In this document: positions 6,152 through 15,107 of the stretch, one piece after another
How the letters are laid out: every line of letters starts with the position of its first letter
How positions within the stretch are numbered: the stretch's first letter is position 1
Assembly (NCBI GenBank): GCA_031289875.1
Contig: JAITOO010000068.1
Coordinates: 1-22,465, forward strand
DNA length: 22,465 bases
Direction: 5' to 3'
Source: Flavobacteriaceae bacterium
Lineage (GTDB): Bacteria > Bacteroidota > Bacteroidia > Flavobacteriales > Weeksellaceae
Made by a program: the position numbers and the translations under genes
Notes under the pieces: generated by a model
Database searches by the model: none
What the model was told of the DNA's origin: nothing
Seen by the model: the letters and a program-made list of their open reading frames with translations, nothing else

Positions 6152-7632
6152 CATCTGTTATAACTTGTTTGTTTTTCATCACTTAATTCTTGTTTTTTAA
6201 TTTCTATCTCCCCTCTCAACGTCCCCTGTGTGCAGTCATAAACAAAAACCTGTACCAAATCTCCTGCTTTTGCGGCTTTGGTTTTGTCGAAAACCACTAC
6301 GGCGTTCTGCGAAATTCTGCCTTTCCACTGGTTCTCGTTCTTTTTAGATGTTCCTTCAATCAAAACCTCGTGCGTTTTCCCTGTATAAGATTTCATGCGC
6401 TTCATGGAAAGTTCGTTCTGCAAATCAATCACTTCGCGCAACCTTCGTTGTTTGGTTTCGTGAGAAACATCGTCTTTCATTTTCTTTTCGGCGGGCGTTC
6501 CGGGACGTTGCGAGTAGGCAAACATATAGCCGTAGTCGTACTCCACTTCTCTCATCAGCGAAAGGGTTTCTTGGTGGTCATCTTCCGTTTCGCCGCAAAA
6601 ACCCGTAATAATGTCCTGTGAAAACGCTACATCGGGGACTATTTTCTTTGCTTCTTTTATCAGGGTTAAATATTCCTCGCGCGTGTGCCGGCGATTCATG
6701 ACTTTGAGAATTTGATTGCTTCCGCTCTGGATGGGAAGATGGGCATAACGGCAGATATTCGGATATTTCGCCATCATTCTGAAAACGTCCAAACTCATAT
6801 CCTGCGGGTTGGAAGTGGCAAAACGTATCCGCATGTTCGGAACGGCTTTCGCTGCGAGTTCCAACAAATGCGCAAAATCTATTGCTGTAAGTTTTTGAAT
6901 TTCAGAGGCTTTATCGAAATCTTTTTTTACCCCGCCGCCGTACCAAAGATAACTGTCCACATTCTGCCCCAAAAGCGTAATTTCCTTGTAGCCCTTTTCC
7001 CATAAATCTACGCATTCATGGATGATGGAATGTGGGTCTCGGCTGCGTTCCCGCCCGCGCGTGAAAGGCACTACGCAGAAAGTACACATATTGTCGCACC
7101 CGCGCATGATGGTTACGAATGCCGTTATGCCGTTTCCGCCGAGCCGAACGGGCGTAATATCCGCATAAGTTTCCTCTTTGGAAAGGATGACGTTCACGGC
7201 ATCTCGCCCGTCTTCCGTTTCCTTTAATAAATTCGGCAAATCTCGGTAGGCATCAGGTCCCACGACTAAATCGACCAATTGTTCTTCTTCCAAAAACTTG
7301 GTTTTCAGCCTTTCCGCCATACAGCCTAAAACGCCAACGGTCAGAGATGGATTTTTCTTTTTTAAATGTTTAAATGCGGACAATCGGTTTCTAACGGTCT
7401 GCTCCGCTTTTTCTCGAATGGAGCAGGTGTTGAGCAAAATCAAGTCTGCTTCGTTAAAATCGGAAGTTGTGTTGTATCCATTTTCTACAAGGATAGACGC
7501 CACGATTTCGCTGTCCGAAAAATTCATTTGACAGCCGTAACTTTCAAGGAAAAGTTTTTTAGAATTTTCCTGTTTTTCCTCCGTTAAAAGCGCCTCGCCC
7601 TGTTTGGTTTCGTCTATATATTTTTCTTGCAT
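6151..7632 (-). CDS. miaB: tRNA-2-methylthio-N6-dimethylallyladenosine synthase
   Basis: A 493-residue radical SAM methylthiotransferase that adds the 2-methylthio group to N6-isopentenyladenosine at position 37 of tRNAs reading codons that begin with U. The N-terminal UPF0004 domain carries the cysteines for the auxiliary 4Fe-4S cluster: C34 (SYGCQMN), C70 (NTCSIR) and C104 (GCMAE). The radical SAM motif C179-xxx-C183-xx-C186 lies in RGCDNMCTFCVVPFTRGRE. A C-terminal TRAM RNA-binding domain starts near residue 415. All key residues are present. The first 25 residues are a hydrophilic extension. It stands apart from its neighbours, with 252 bp downstream and 457 bp upstream, both rich in palindromic repeats. 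Confidence 0.96.
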   Translation of the reverse strand: MQEKYIDETKQGEALLTEEKQENSKKLFLESYGCQMNFSDSEIVASILVENGYNTTSDFNEADLILLNTCSIREKAEQTVRNRLSAFKHLKKKNPSLTVGVLGCMAERLKTKFLEEEQLVDLVVGPDAYRDLPNLLKETEDGRDAVNVILSKEETYADITPVRLGGNGITAFVTIMRGCDNMCTFCVVPFTRGRERSRDPHSIIHECVDLWEKGYKEITLLGQNVDSYLWYGGGVKKDFDKASEIQKLTAIDFAHLLELAAKAVPNMRIRFATSNPQDMSLDVFRMMAKYPNICRYAHLPIQSGSNQILKVMNRRHTREEYLTLIKEAKKIVPDVAFSQDIITGFCGETEDDHQETLSLMREVEYDYGYMFAYSQRPGTPAEKKMKDDVSHETKQRRLREVIDLQNELSMKRMKSYTGKTHEVLIEGTSKKNENQWKGRISQNAVVVFDKTKAAKAGDLVQVFVYDCTQGTLRGEIEIKKQELSDEKQTSYNR

Positions 7633-7694
7633 AAAATTCCAATTGCGGATTAAACATTACGAATTACAAATTCAATGATTTAACCTTTGATTTG

Positions 7695-7702
7695 CAAAGT
7701 TA
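7695..7702 (-). promoter_or_regulatory. Candidate -7 element for miaB
   Basis: Read on the minus strand this is TAACTTTG, a perfect TAnnTTTG match, 62 bases before the miaB start codon and just outside the palindromic repeat region. No TTG stands at the usual 19-21 bp, so it is tentative. Confidence 0.35.
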
Positions 7703-7749
7703 TAAAAAAGTAATGACTACTAAATGTTTTAGCTACCGGCTGAAAGCCA

Positions 7750-7963
7750 AAATTTTCATAACCGAAGGTAATTCCCCTCCTTTGGAGGCAGGGGTGGTTG
7801 TTCCCATGCGTTTGCAAACCACTCTGCCCTGCGGGCACCCTCCAAAGGAGGGGAATTGCAGTACAACAACGAATAAGTGCTGCCCTTCAGGCAGTTGAGT
7901 TGTTATTGTTTCAACCGAAAGCTGTTGGCAATTACGATTATGAAAATAAAGCCCATTTGGGCT
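7750..7963. repeat. Nested palindromic repeat element upstream of miaB
   Basis: The 457-bp gene-free gap 7633-8089 is mostly this structure. The outer arms ATTTTCATAACCG (7752-7764) and CGATTATGAAAAT (7935-7947) pair with one mismatch. Inside is a perfect 19-bp pair: AATTCCCCTCCTTTGGAGG (7770-7788) with its reverse complement at 7839-7857. Further small hairpins are CTGCC/GGCAG (7880-7894) and AGCCC/GGGCT (7950-7963). It looks like one repeat inserted into another. Short ORFs across it are repeat translations. I see nothing beyond AT-rich sequence in 7964-8089. Confidence 0.7.
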
Positions 7964-8089
7964 ATTTAGGCGTAACATTGAGTATTCATTAAAAAGTATA
8001 AATTAGAAGTTTCGACAATGAGCCATATTTATATTGTGCTTAATATTGGAAACTGCGTTGGCTTCTTGAAATAAAGTGACTATTATGAA

Positions 8090-9538
8090 TTATTTTGTTT
8101 GTTCATCAAGAAATTCTTTATCTTTAATTTCTTCCACCAAATTTTTATTAATGTAAATTTTTGTATTCGGAAATAATTTTACAATGCGGTATATTTCTTC
8201 TTCTGAAATTTTTCCGTTCAATTTCATTACATCAATTTTTACTTTGACAAATTCATCCGGAATTTGAATTTTATCAAGAAAATCAATTTCGATATATTTG
8301 ATGTAATATACTGAAAGTAATTGAGTTGGAAAATCTTTTACTCTCATGCGGAAATTTTCGTGTTTTGATTTGTTTGTTTCTTCAATTTTCTTTTTAAATC
8401 CCTCATTATCAGAATCTTTTTCCCGAACCATCCAACCTATTTTCGGGCGCAGGGCATAATTTTTATCGTTTTGTTCCAATCCAACAAAACCTGCCCAAAG
8501 CTCCAACGGAGTTGCTTTTGTGTTTCCATTTTTTTCAATTTCAATAAAATTCAAATCAACTTTTACAATTTCATTAGGCAGGCTGTTCGTTCCTTCGATA
8601 AATTTCAAATTATTCCGCTTACCGTCTTTGTCATATGGGAAAAATTTCACAATCCAGCCGTCAATAATCTTTGGTTCGCCGTATTTTTTCTGCGAATGAT
8701 ATTTAAACATATTCTGCCAAAAATCTTTGTCAATATTTCCGTTTGACGTATTTACAAAATTTTGCAGCAAAGGTTCAATTTCTGAAATCCACCAATCCAA
8801 ATCGTATTTTTTGAGTTTTTGAGTTTTTTCAAGAACTTTTTGCCAATCTTCGGGCGTGCCTTCGAGCGTAATTTCGGGAATGCCGCAGACAGCTTTCATT
8901 ACAACATACTCAAAATAAGGTTTCATCGCTTCCATTATTATAATTTCCGAAGCGGTTTTTTCTACTGTGGTTGTAGTTGAAAAATTGCAGGTTAAAACAT
9001 CAGACAGTTCATTTCCAATATTTTGCGAAATTTGTCCTGAAAATTCGGAAAAAGTTTTTTCCCAATCTATTGCCGAAAGTTTATTATAATTTTTGTCAGA
9101 ATTTACAATTAATGACGTTTTTCCTTGATAATCAATAAAATAATGACGATTTTTTTCAGGGTTGGCATTTACGTGCCTTGCAAAACCTTGACTTATCAAC
9201 AGCCAAATTATGTCGGGCGACATCACAAACGGGCGATGGTCTGCATATGCCGCATACATTCCGTTGAAAAAAGAATTGTAACCATAAGCAACCAAAGATT
9301 CAGGCATTTGACTTGTTGCCAAAACATTAAAAGGAAACGAAATGCTGTCTTTTATTACTTGATTTAAATACAAGTCTGCATCTTTGAGTATTAGGCGTTT
9401 ATAAATATTTTCCGATGAGATTTCTAACAATAGCCCTTCAGGTTTTGACAGTTCTTCTACTTGGAAAGTGATTCCTTTTTGTGCAAAGAGAGAAATGCTC
9501 AAAACAATCATACTGCTCAATAAAAAGAATTTTTTCAT
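8090..9538 (-). CDS. Secreted DUF4419-domain protein
   Basis: A protein of 482 residues from the chosen start. The N-terminus MKKFFLLSSMIVLSISLFAQ is a classic signal peptide with no lipobox, so export to the periplasm or beyond is likely. The DUF4419 pattern is clear: HRPFVMSPDIIWLLISQGFA at 101-120, CGIPEITLEGTPEDW at 218-232, and DGWIVKFFPY at 293-302. The molecular function of the family is unknown. I chose the ATG at 9536-9538 for the compact signal peptide. In-frame ATGs at 9551-9553 (one base after the hisS stop) and 9569-9571 (overlapping hisS) are also possible. It is the second gene of an apparent hisS operon. It may have been acquired there, since it has no obvious link to tRNA charging. 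Confidence 0.82.
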   Translation of the reverse strand: MKKFFLLSSMIVLSISLFAQKGITFQVEELSKPEGLLLEISSENIYKRLILKDADLYLNQVIKDSISFPFNVLATSQMPESLVAYGYNSFFNGMYAAYADHRPFVMSPDIIWLLISQGFARHVNANPEKNRHYFIDYQGKTSLIVNSDKNYNKLSAIDWEKTFSEFSGQISQNIGNELSDVLTCNFSTTTTVEKTASEIIIMEAMKPYFEYVVMKAVCGIPEITLEGTPEDWQKVLEKTQKLKKYDLDWWISEIEPLLQNFVNTSNGNIDKDFWQNMFKYHSQKKYGEPKIIDGWIVKFFPYDKDGKRNNLKFIEGTNSLPNEIVKVDLNFIEIEKNGNTKATPLELWAGFVGLEQNDKNYALRPKIGWMVREKDSDNEGFKKKIEETNKSKHENFRMRVKDFPTQLLSVYYIKYIEIDFLDKIQIPDEFVKVKIDVMKLNGKISEEEIYRIVKLFPNTKIYINKNLVEEIKDKEFLDEQTK

Positions 9539-9554
9539 GCCTTTTTTTATCATT

Positions 9555-10928
9555 TCACAAAGATTTTTCAATAAAACTTTTCACCTCATCAAATTTCAAA
9601 ATTTTTTGCTCTCCACTTATAATGTTTTTGATTGTCAGTTGATTAGATGAGATTTCTTTTTCGCCGTAAAACGCAACGTATGGAATATTAATTTTTTCTG
9701 CGTAATAAAATTGTTTTTGTAATTTTACATTTTCAGGGTACAAATCACAGGAAATTCCGTCTTTTCTCAGTTTTTTAATGATTTTCAACGCCTGCAAACT
9801 TTCCTTTTCACTGAAATTGAAAAACAAAATTTGGTTATTTTTTTGTGTTTTTTCAGGAAAAAGTCCGAGTTCTTCCATAACCAAATAAATTCTGTCCAGC
9901 CCAAATGAAATTCCCGCTCCCGACATATGTTTTACGCCGAAAATTTCGGTTAGATTGTCGTAGCGCCCGCCGCCGCCGATAGAACCGATGCTTACGCCTT
10001 TCGCTTTGATTTCATAAATCGTGCCGGTGTAATAGTCCAAGCCGCGCGCAAGTGTCAGATTGAAAACGATTTGCGCCGTTTGCAACCCAATTTCAGAAAT
10101 GCTTCGAGCGATAAATTCCATTTCTGAGATTCCTTTCTGTCCGATTTCGAGGTCGTTTAACAAAATTTTTAATTGTGAAATTTTTTCTTCAAAACTTCCG
10201 GATAGATTGATAATTGGAATTAATTTTTGCAAAGAATTTTCAGAAATTCCTTTGGATTTCATTTCTTCCAACACCTTTTCCAAGCCGATTTTGTCTATTT
10301 TGTCCAGCGCAACGGTGAAGTCAATCAACTGATTTTCAATGCCTGCATATTCGGCAATCGCAGAAAGCAGTTTTCGATTATTGAGATGAATTTCGACAGG
10401 AATTTTCAATTCGGAAAAAACGGAATCGTAGAGCAAAACGAAGTTCACCTCATGCCATAAACTTTGAGACCCGACCACATCGGCATCACATTGGTAAAAC
10501 TCTCTGAATCTGCCTTTTTGCGGGCGGTCGGCACGCCAAACGGGCTGAATTTGATAGCGTTTGAACGGCAATGCCAAATTTCCGTAATTCATCGCTACAA
10601 AACGGGCAAACGGCACCGTAAGGTCGTAGCGCAACGCTCTTTCTGACAAATAGTTAGTGATATTTTTGGAAGTCCACTCGGCACAATTCGGATTTTTTTT
10701 GCGGGCTTCTTCGAGGAAATCTCCACTATTTAAGATTTTGAAAATCAGGCGGTCGCCTTCTTCTCCGTATTTTCCCGTGAGGGTTTCCAGATTTTCAAAA
10801 GAGGGTGTTTCTAACGGTTGGAAACAGAATTTTTCAAAATTGGACTGTAAAACAGAAATGATGTGTCTGCGTTTTTGTATTTCTTCGGCGGTAAAATCGC
10901 GCGTACCTTTGGGGATTCCTGTTTTCAT
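9555..10928 (-). CDS. hisS: Histidyl-tRNA synthetase
   Basis: A 457-residue class II aminoacyl-tRNA synthetase that joins histidine to tRNA-His using ATP. GTRDF at 8-12 is the N-terminal signature. Motif 2 spans about 123-150 ([22 protein letters not shown]). The histidine-specific motif RGLDYYTG is at 295-302, GGGGRYDNL at 318-326, and motif 3 GISFGLDR at 339-346. A C-terminal anticodon-binding domain starts near residue 365. Length fits the Bacteroidota form. Its start is well placed 17 bases after a good promoter element. The DUF4419 gene follows directly, probably on the same transcript. Confidence 0.96.
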   Translation of the reverse strand: MKTGIPKGTRDFTAEEIQKRRHIISVLQSNFEKFCFQPLETPSFENLETLTGKYGEEGDRLIFKILNSGDFLEEARKKNPNCAEWTSKNITNYLSERALRYDLTVPFARFVAMNYGNLALPFKRYQIQPVWRADRPQKGRFREFYQCDADVVGSQSLWHEVNFVLLYDSVFSELKIPVEIHLNNRKLLSAIAEYAGIENQLIDFTVALDKIDKIGLEKVLEEMKSKGISENSLQKLIPIINLSGSFEEKISQLKILLNDLEIGQKGISEMEFIARSISEIGLQTAQIVFNLTLARGLDYYTGTIYEIKAKGVSIGSIGGGGRYDNLTEIFGVKHMSGAGISFGLDRIYLVMEELGLFPEKTQKNNQILFFNFSEKESLQALKIIKKLRKDGISCDLYPENVKLQKQFYYAEKINIPYVAFYGEKEISSNQLTIKNIISGEQKILKFDEVKSFIEKSL

Positions 10929-10945
10929 TATTCGTGAATAAAGTG

Positions 10946-10953
10946 CAAAGATA
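10946..10953 (-). promoter_or_regulatory. Candidate -7 element for hisS
   Basis: Read on the minus strand this is TATCTTTG, a perfect TAnnTTTG match, ending 17 bases before the hisS ATG. It would give a leader of about ten bases. An ATG triplet stands 21 bp upstream in place of the TTG element, one base off consensus. Confidence 0.45.
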
Positions 10954-11019
10954 AGGAATTTTGAGAGATAGTTTCATTTAAAGACATTTACAAAATCTAC
11001 AAATAAATTCCAAAATTTC

Positions 11020-12852
11020 TCACTCCACCTCCAAAATCAGAGAACTGTCTGCGGGAACGTTCAGCGTTTTATCTAATGGATATACCGTTCGGCTAATCAC
11101 GTCTTTACCCTGCGTTTTGCCTTCCAACCTTTCCGCAAATCTCGCCAAATCCAAAGCGTGCGGTGATTTGTTGCGGTTGATGACAATCATTATGGTTTGT
11201 GCGTTGTCATATCTAAAATACACATATACATTGTCTTGCGGAACAAATTGCATCAATTTTCCACCGGCTATTGCAGAGGAAGTTTTGCGCCAGTCGGCGA
11301 GGGTTTTCAGATAATTGACAAAATCGTTTTCCTGCTCGGTGCGCCCCTGCGGAGTAAATTTGTTGTCTTTGTCTTCTTGCCATCCGCCGGAAAAATCTTG
11401 CCGTTTCACCCCGTCGTGTCCCAGTTTGTTCATCAAAATTTCGTCGCCGTACAGCCATTGAGGTATTCCTCTGGTTGTGAGAACAATAGCGGTCGCTTGT
11501 TTCATACATTGAATGTCGTTTTTAATAACTCCAAAAAAACGGTCAATGTCGTGATTTCCAATGAAAATCACATTTTTGTTGGGGTCTTTGTAGAGATAAT
11601 CGTTTGTCAGCGTGTAGTAGAGCCGTGTCAAACCGGAGTTCCAGCCGAAATTTTCGTTGCACATATCAACCAAACGATACTGAATTTCAAAATCGGTAAT
11701 GCCGTTGGTTAAATTTTCTGTTCCTTTTTCAGGATGGGGATTGCGGTTTTGCGTGTAATACGCCTGCAAAGGCGTTCCTGAGTCCCAAATTTCAGAAAAG
11801 ATGACAAAATTCGGATATTCGTCTGCAACTTCTTTCAGCAGACTCCACATAAAATCCTGATTGCAGTACGCAAAAGTGTCAATTCGGTAAGCGTCCAAAT
11901 TGTATTCTTCAATACACCACAAAGAATACTCTTTCAGATAGTTAGCTACATGAGGATTTGACTGATTCAAGTCAGGGAGAGTATCGGGGTCAAACCAGCC
12001 CGTCTGCTCTATATCTCTGTCATATTCAGAGGCATGAGGGTCTATAATGGTCGCCATTCGGAAACTTTCCTGCTTGCGCAGATGAAACCAATCTTCCGAC
12101 GGCTTTTCTTTCCAAAGAAAATGATTGATGCCCAGATGATTGTAAACTACGTCTTTCACTACTTTCATGCCCAGACGATGACTTTCGTTCACATATTTTC
12201 GATAATCTTCGGAAGTTCCTAATCTTTTATCTATCAAGTAATTATTCGTAAATCCGTAGCCGTGATACGATTGAAACTTTTGATTGTTTTCTTCGACAGG
12301 GTTGAGCCAAGTCGCTGTCATTCCCAAATCTCTGATATACTGCAATTTATCAATAACGCCTTGAAGGTCTCCTCCGTGCCTCCCCACGATGCTGTCTCTG
12401 TCCACGACGTTTTCCAGCATGTCCTTAAAAGCATCGTTTTTAGGATTGCCGTTGGCGAAGCGGTCGGGCATGAGGAGGTATATCAAATCGCCCGGATTGA
12501 CTCCTTTCATTCCGTCTGCGGATTTTTTACGTGCTTTCAGTTCATAAATAAATTGATATTTTTTTGAGTTTTTGCGATAGTTAATGACTAATTTTTCGGG
12601 ATTTTCCACCTGAGACAAATCCAATGTCAGCGCAACATAATCAGGATTTTCAAAGGTGTCGGTCTTTATTAATTTTGCGTTGGTTTTATCTAAAGAAAAT
12701 TGATATTGCGAGAGATTTTTTCCTTTCACTAAAAGTTCAACATTTGGATTTTTCATTCCTGCCCACCAATGCGGAGGATTGATTAATTCGACTTGCTGTG
12801 GGAACATAAAAAACGGAACGATTAAACATAAAAACTGTAATTTAGCTTTCAT
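11020..12852 (-). CDS. Secreted GH13 alpha-glucan hydrolase (cyclomaltodextrinase/neopullulanase type)
   Basis: A 610-residue glycoside hydrolase that cleaves alpha-1,4 (possibly alpha-1,6) bonds in starch-derived or cyclic maltooligosaccharides. The N-terminal MKAKLQFLCLIVPFFMFPQQ is a signal peptide, so it is probably periplasmic. An N-terminal beta domain (about 21-108) resembles the cyclomaltodextrinase N-domain. The GH13 barrel follows, with nucleophile D325 in DAYRIDTF (320-327), acid/base E354 in FSEIWD, and transition-state stabiliser D435 in GNHDIDRFF. DVVYNHLG (234-241) is conserved region I. A short C-terminal beta domain closes the protein. It resembles SusA, but no SusC/SusD pair or other carbohydrate gene is nearby, so I read it as a stand-alone storage- or scavenged-glucan enzyme. 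It has its own promoter. Confidence 0.93.
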   Translation of the reverse strand: MKAKLQFLCLIVPFFMFPQQVELINPPHWWAGMKNPNVELLVKGKNLSQYQFSLDKTNAKLIKTDTFENPDYVALTLDLSQVENPEKLVINYRKNSKKYQFIYELKARKKSADGMKGVNPGDLIYLLMPDRFANGNPKNDAFKDMLENVVDRDSIVGRHGGDLQGVIDKLQYIRDLGMTATWLNPVEENNQKFQSYHGYGFTNNYLIDKRLGTSEDYRKYVNESHRLGMKVVKDVVYNHLGINHFLWKEKPSEDWFHLRKQESFRMATIIDPHASEYDRDIEQTGWFDPDTLPDLNQSNPHVANYLKEYSLWCIEEYNLDAYRIDTFAYCNQDFMWSLLKEVADEYPNFVIFSEIWDSGTPLQAYYTQNRNPHPEKGTENLTNGITDFEIQYRLVDMCNENFGWNSGLTRLYYTLTNDYLYKDPNKNVIFIGNHDIDRFFGVIKNDIQCMKQATAIVLTTRGIPQWLYGDEILMNKLGHDGVKRQDFSGGWQEDKDNKFTPQGRTEQENDFVNYLKTLADWRKTSSAIAGGKLMQFVPQDNVYVYFRYDNAQTIMIVINRNKSPHALDLARFAERLEGKTQGKDVISRTVYPLDKTLNVPADSSLILEVE

Positions 12853-12875
12853 TGTGATTGCATTAAAATTCTAAG

Positions 12876-12907
12876 CAAATGTACGGGATTTTTGAGTAAA
12901 CCCGCAA
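12876..12907 (-). promoter_or_regulatory. Promoter of the GH13 gene
   Basis: Read on the minus strand: TTG (12907-12905), a 21-bp spacer, then TACATTTG (12883-12876). Both elements match the Bacteroidota vegetative sigma consensus exactly. It lies about 24 bases before the GH13 start codon, giving a leader of roughly 17 bases. Confidence 0.6.
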
Positions 12908-12969
12908 AAATAGAAATATAATATCAGTCTGTAACAGACGAATATTTAAAGTTTAAACACATTAAAAAC

Positions 12970-13560
12970 TCAGTCAGCAAAAGCAATATTTCTGCTTTCA
13001 ATCATTTTCCGCAGGTTGATGAGGGCATAACGCATTCGCCCCAGCGCTGTGTTGATACCAACTTGTGTTTCTTCCGATATTTCTTTGAAACTCAATCCTT
13101 TGAAAAAACGGAGTTCTAAAACTTCCCGCTGGTCGGCGGGCAGAAAAGTAATCAATTTATTGAGGTCTGTAATTTTTTGTTCACGAATAATAGTGTCTTC
13201 AATGGACAAATCTGAGAGTTGTACAAAATCAAAAATATTGTAATCTTCGTTGTAACTGTCTGTTTCTCCGATAATTTTAGTCTTGTTATTGAGCCTGAAA
13301 TAATCAACAATCAAGTTATGGGCAATGCGCAACACCCAAGGGAGAAACTTTCCTTCTTCGCTGTATTTTCCTTCTTTTAGAGTTAAAATAACTTTGATAA
13401 ACACATCTTGGAACAAATCTTCGGCGAGTTCTATATCATTTACTCGTTTATAAATATAGCTGTAAACTCTCGTTCTGTGTCTTCTTAACAATACCTCTAC
13501 CGCCCATTCTCCACCTGAGATATAAGCATTTACTAATTCACAATCGGTTTTTGCAGTCAT
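12970..13560 (-). CDS. ECF-type RNA polymerase sigma factor, no adjacent anti-sigma gene
   Basis: A 196-residue group 4 sigma factor that directs RNA polymerase to a stress or envelope regulon. Region 2 is at about 22-92, including ELAEDLFQDVFIKV (44-57) and FLPWVLRIAHNLIVDYFR (72-89). Region 4 is at about 137-187, with LPADQREVLELRFFKGLSFK (140-159) and the recognition helix around VGINTALGRMR. Length is normal. No transmembrane anti-sigma gene lies on either side, unlike many ECF factors. It resembles the stand-alone RpoE-like ECF factors of Bacteroidota. Regulation may be transcriptional or through an unlinked partner. It is divergent from the THUMP methyltransferase gene. Confidence 0.93.
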   Translation of the reverse strand: MTAKTDCELVNAYISGGEWAVEVLLRRHRTRVYSYIYKRVNDIELAEDLFQDVFIKVILTLKEGKYSEEGKFLPWVLRIAHNLIVDYFRLNNKTKIIGETDSYNEDYNIFDFVQLSDLSIEDTIIREQKITDLNKLITFLPADQREVLELRFFKGLSFKEISEETQVGINTALGRMRYALINLRKMIESRNIAFAD

Positions 13561-13642
13561 AGCTCTACAATTTAGGTTATTAACTTTTTGATTTTTAAAT
13601 GTAGAGGTTTATCAATAGGCTATTCAATTAAAAATATATTAG

Positions 13643-13650
13643 CAAAGATA
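13643..13650 (-). promoter_or_regulatory. Candidate -7 element for the ECF sigma gene
   Basis: Read on the minus strand this is TATCTTTG, a perfect TAnnTTTG match, giving a leader of about 75 bases. The only nearby TTG is at 12-bp spacing, too close for the consensus. The remaining divergent gap (13561-13810) shows no other clear element. Confidence 0.4.
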
Positions 13651-13810
13651 CATTGTTTTTTACAATATGAAATATTTATTACCAAAAATTTCGTTAAAAA
13701 GCCTAAAAAATTTCGACCAACGGGCATCCGCCTATATGGCTGACATGCAAATACATTGATTATATGACGATTCTTTCGGATTTATTTGGCATTATTTTGT
13801 GAATTACTGA

Positions 13811-15034
13811 ATGAAAAATTCTACTTTTGCCAAAACAATTTCTATGAACAGCAATCCTGAAACTTTCAGAATACAGGCAAAAACTTTTTTTGGGCTGGAA
13901 AATATTCTGGCTCAGGAACTTAAACAATTGGGAGCCGCCAACATTGAGATTAAAAATCGTGCGGTAGAATTTTGGGGAGATTTGGGTTTTCTCTACAAAG
14001 CCAACTATTCCCTGCGCACTGCTTTAAAAATTTTGCTCCCGATTCATTCATTTCAAGCCAAAAACGAAAGAATTTTTGACAGGGAAATGCAGACTTTCGC
14101 TTGGGAAAAATATTTGCTCAACACCCAGACTTTCTCCATTGACGCTACCGTTTACTCTGATTATTTCCCTCATTCTCAATATATTATGCTGAAAATGAAA
14201 GATGCTGTTGCCGACCGTTTCCGACAAAAATTCGGCAAACGTCCGGATGTAGAAACTGCTAATCCTGACGTGCGTTTTCATCTGCACATCAGTGACGACG
14301 AAGTTACGGTTTCGCTGGACAGCAGCGGCGAACCGCTGTTTAAGCGCGGTTATCGCAAGGCTCACTTTGAAGCGCCTATTAATGAGGTACTTGCTGCGGG
14401 ACTGCTCCGTTTGGCAAACTGGGAGGGACGAGGCAATTTTCTTGACCCCATGTGCGGTTCGGGGACACTGCTGATTGAAGCCGCAATGATGGCGTTAAAT
14501 ATTCCGCCTCAGTTACATAGGAAATATTTCGGCTTTATGAACTGGCGAAATTTTGACTTGGATTTGTTCAATAAAATTAAAGCGACGAGATTAGAAAAAG
14601 TGGGAGAATTTGACGGAAAAATTATCGGTTACGATACCTCCGCAACGGCGTTGAACGCTGCAAGGAAAAATATAGAAACTGCTGATTTACAAGATTTTAT
14701 AGAAGTTCGGAAACAAGATTTTTTTCAGTCGGAAAAGGAATTGTTTCCCGTACTGGTAGTTTTCAATCCTCCTTATGATGAGAGACTTACCATTGACGAA
14801 GAAGATTTTTACAAGCAAATTGGCGACACGCTGAAATCTAAGTACAAAAATACGCTGGCATGGTTCATAACATCTGATATTGAGGCATATAAAAAAGTCG
14901 GATTGCGACCTTCCCGAAAAATCAAATTGTACAACGGTAAATTGGAATGCCGATTTTTCCAGTACGACATTTACGAAGGAAGCAAAAAAACAAAAAAGCA
15001 TACAGAAGAAAATGAGGGAAATGAGGAATCCTAA
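13811..15034 (+). CDS. THUMP-domain RNA guanine-N2-methyltransferase (RlmL N-domain/YcbY type)
   Basis: A 407-residue S-adenosylmethionine-dependent methyltransferase that probably makes N2-methylguanosine in 23S rRNA, by analogy with the first half of E. coli RlmL. A ferredoxin-like plus THUMP region covers about 20-172, followed by the linker EPLFKRGYR (174-182) typical of this family. The catalytic Rossmann domain has DPMCGSGTLLIEA (212-224) and the NPPY motif at 319-322 (NPPYDERL). The last 25 residues are a charged Lys/Glu tail. A second ATG at residue 12 (13844) gives the more usual family N-terminus (MNSNPETFRIQAKTFFGLE) and may be the true start. It shares its orientation with the GH3 gene. 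Confidence 0.9.
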   Translation: MKNSTFAKTISMNSNPETFRIQAKTFFGLENILAQELKQLGAANIEIKNRAVEFWGDLGFLYKANYSLRTALKILLPIHSFQAKNERIFDREMQTFAWEKYLLNTQTFSIDATVYSDYFPHSQYIMLKMKDAVADRFRQKFGKRPDVETANPDVRFHLHISDDEVTVSLDSSGEPLFKRGYRKAHFEAPINEVLAAGLLRLANWEGRGNFLDPMCGSGTLLIEAAMMALNIPPQLHRKYFGFMNWRNFDLDLFNKIKATRLEKVGEFDGKIIGYDTSATALNAARKNIETADLQDFIEVRKQDFFQSEKELFPVLVVFNPPYDERLTIDEEDFYKQIGDTLKSKYKNTLAWFITSDIEAYKKVGLRPSRKIKLYNGKLECRFFQYDIYEGSKKTKKHTEENEGNEES

Positions 15035-15107
15035 AAATCTTCAATCAAAAATCTTTATTCGTGAATAAAATTTACGACATTTGTTCAATAAAAAAACTTT
15101 CTCATAT

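Noticed and set aside
5933..6163. 76-codon plus-strand ORF in the methyltransferase-miaB gap
   Set aside because: It runs across the inverted repeats and hairpin cluster and looks like repeat translation.
7750..7963. CRISPR-like array
   Set aside because: Arms are inverted, not direct, repeats; there is no regular spacer length and no cas gene.
7733..7978. 81-codon minus-strand ORF in the miaB-DUF4419 gap
   Set aside because: It covers the nested palindromic repeats and its translation is repeat-derived and low in conserved features.
10928..10942. 15-nt match TTATTCGTGAATAAA shared with 15055-15069 upstream of the GH3 gene
   Set aside because: AT-rich 15-mers are expected to recur by chance in a window of this size, and the position relative to the two starts differs.
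11020..12852. Polysaccharide utilisation locus
   Set aside because: A single GH13 enzyme without SusC/SusD or a dedicated regulator does not make such a locus; the neighbouring sigma factor lacks an anti-sigma partner.
15081..15107. TTG start for the GH3 gene
   Set aside because: It adds nine residues unlike the family N-terminus and overlaps a possible -7 element; the ATG at 15108 fits better.
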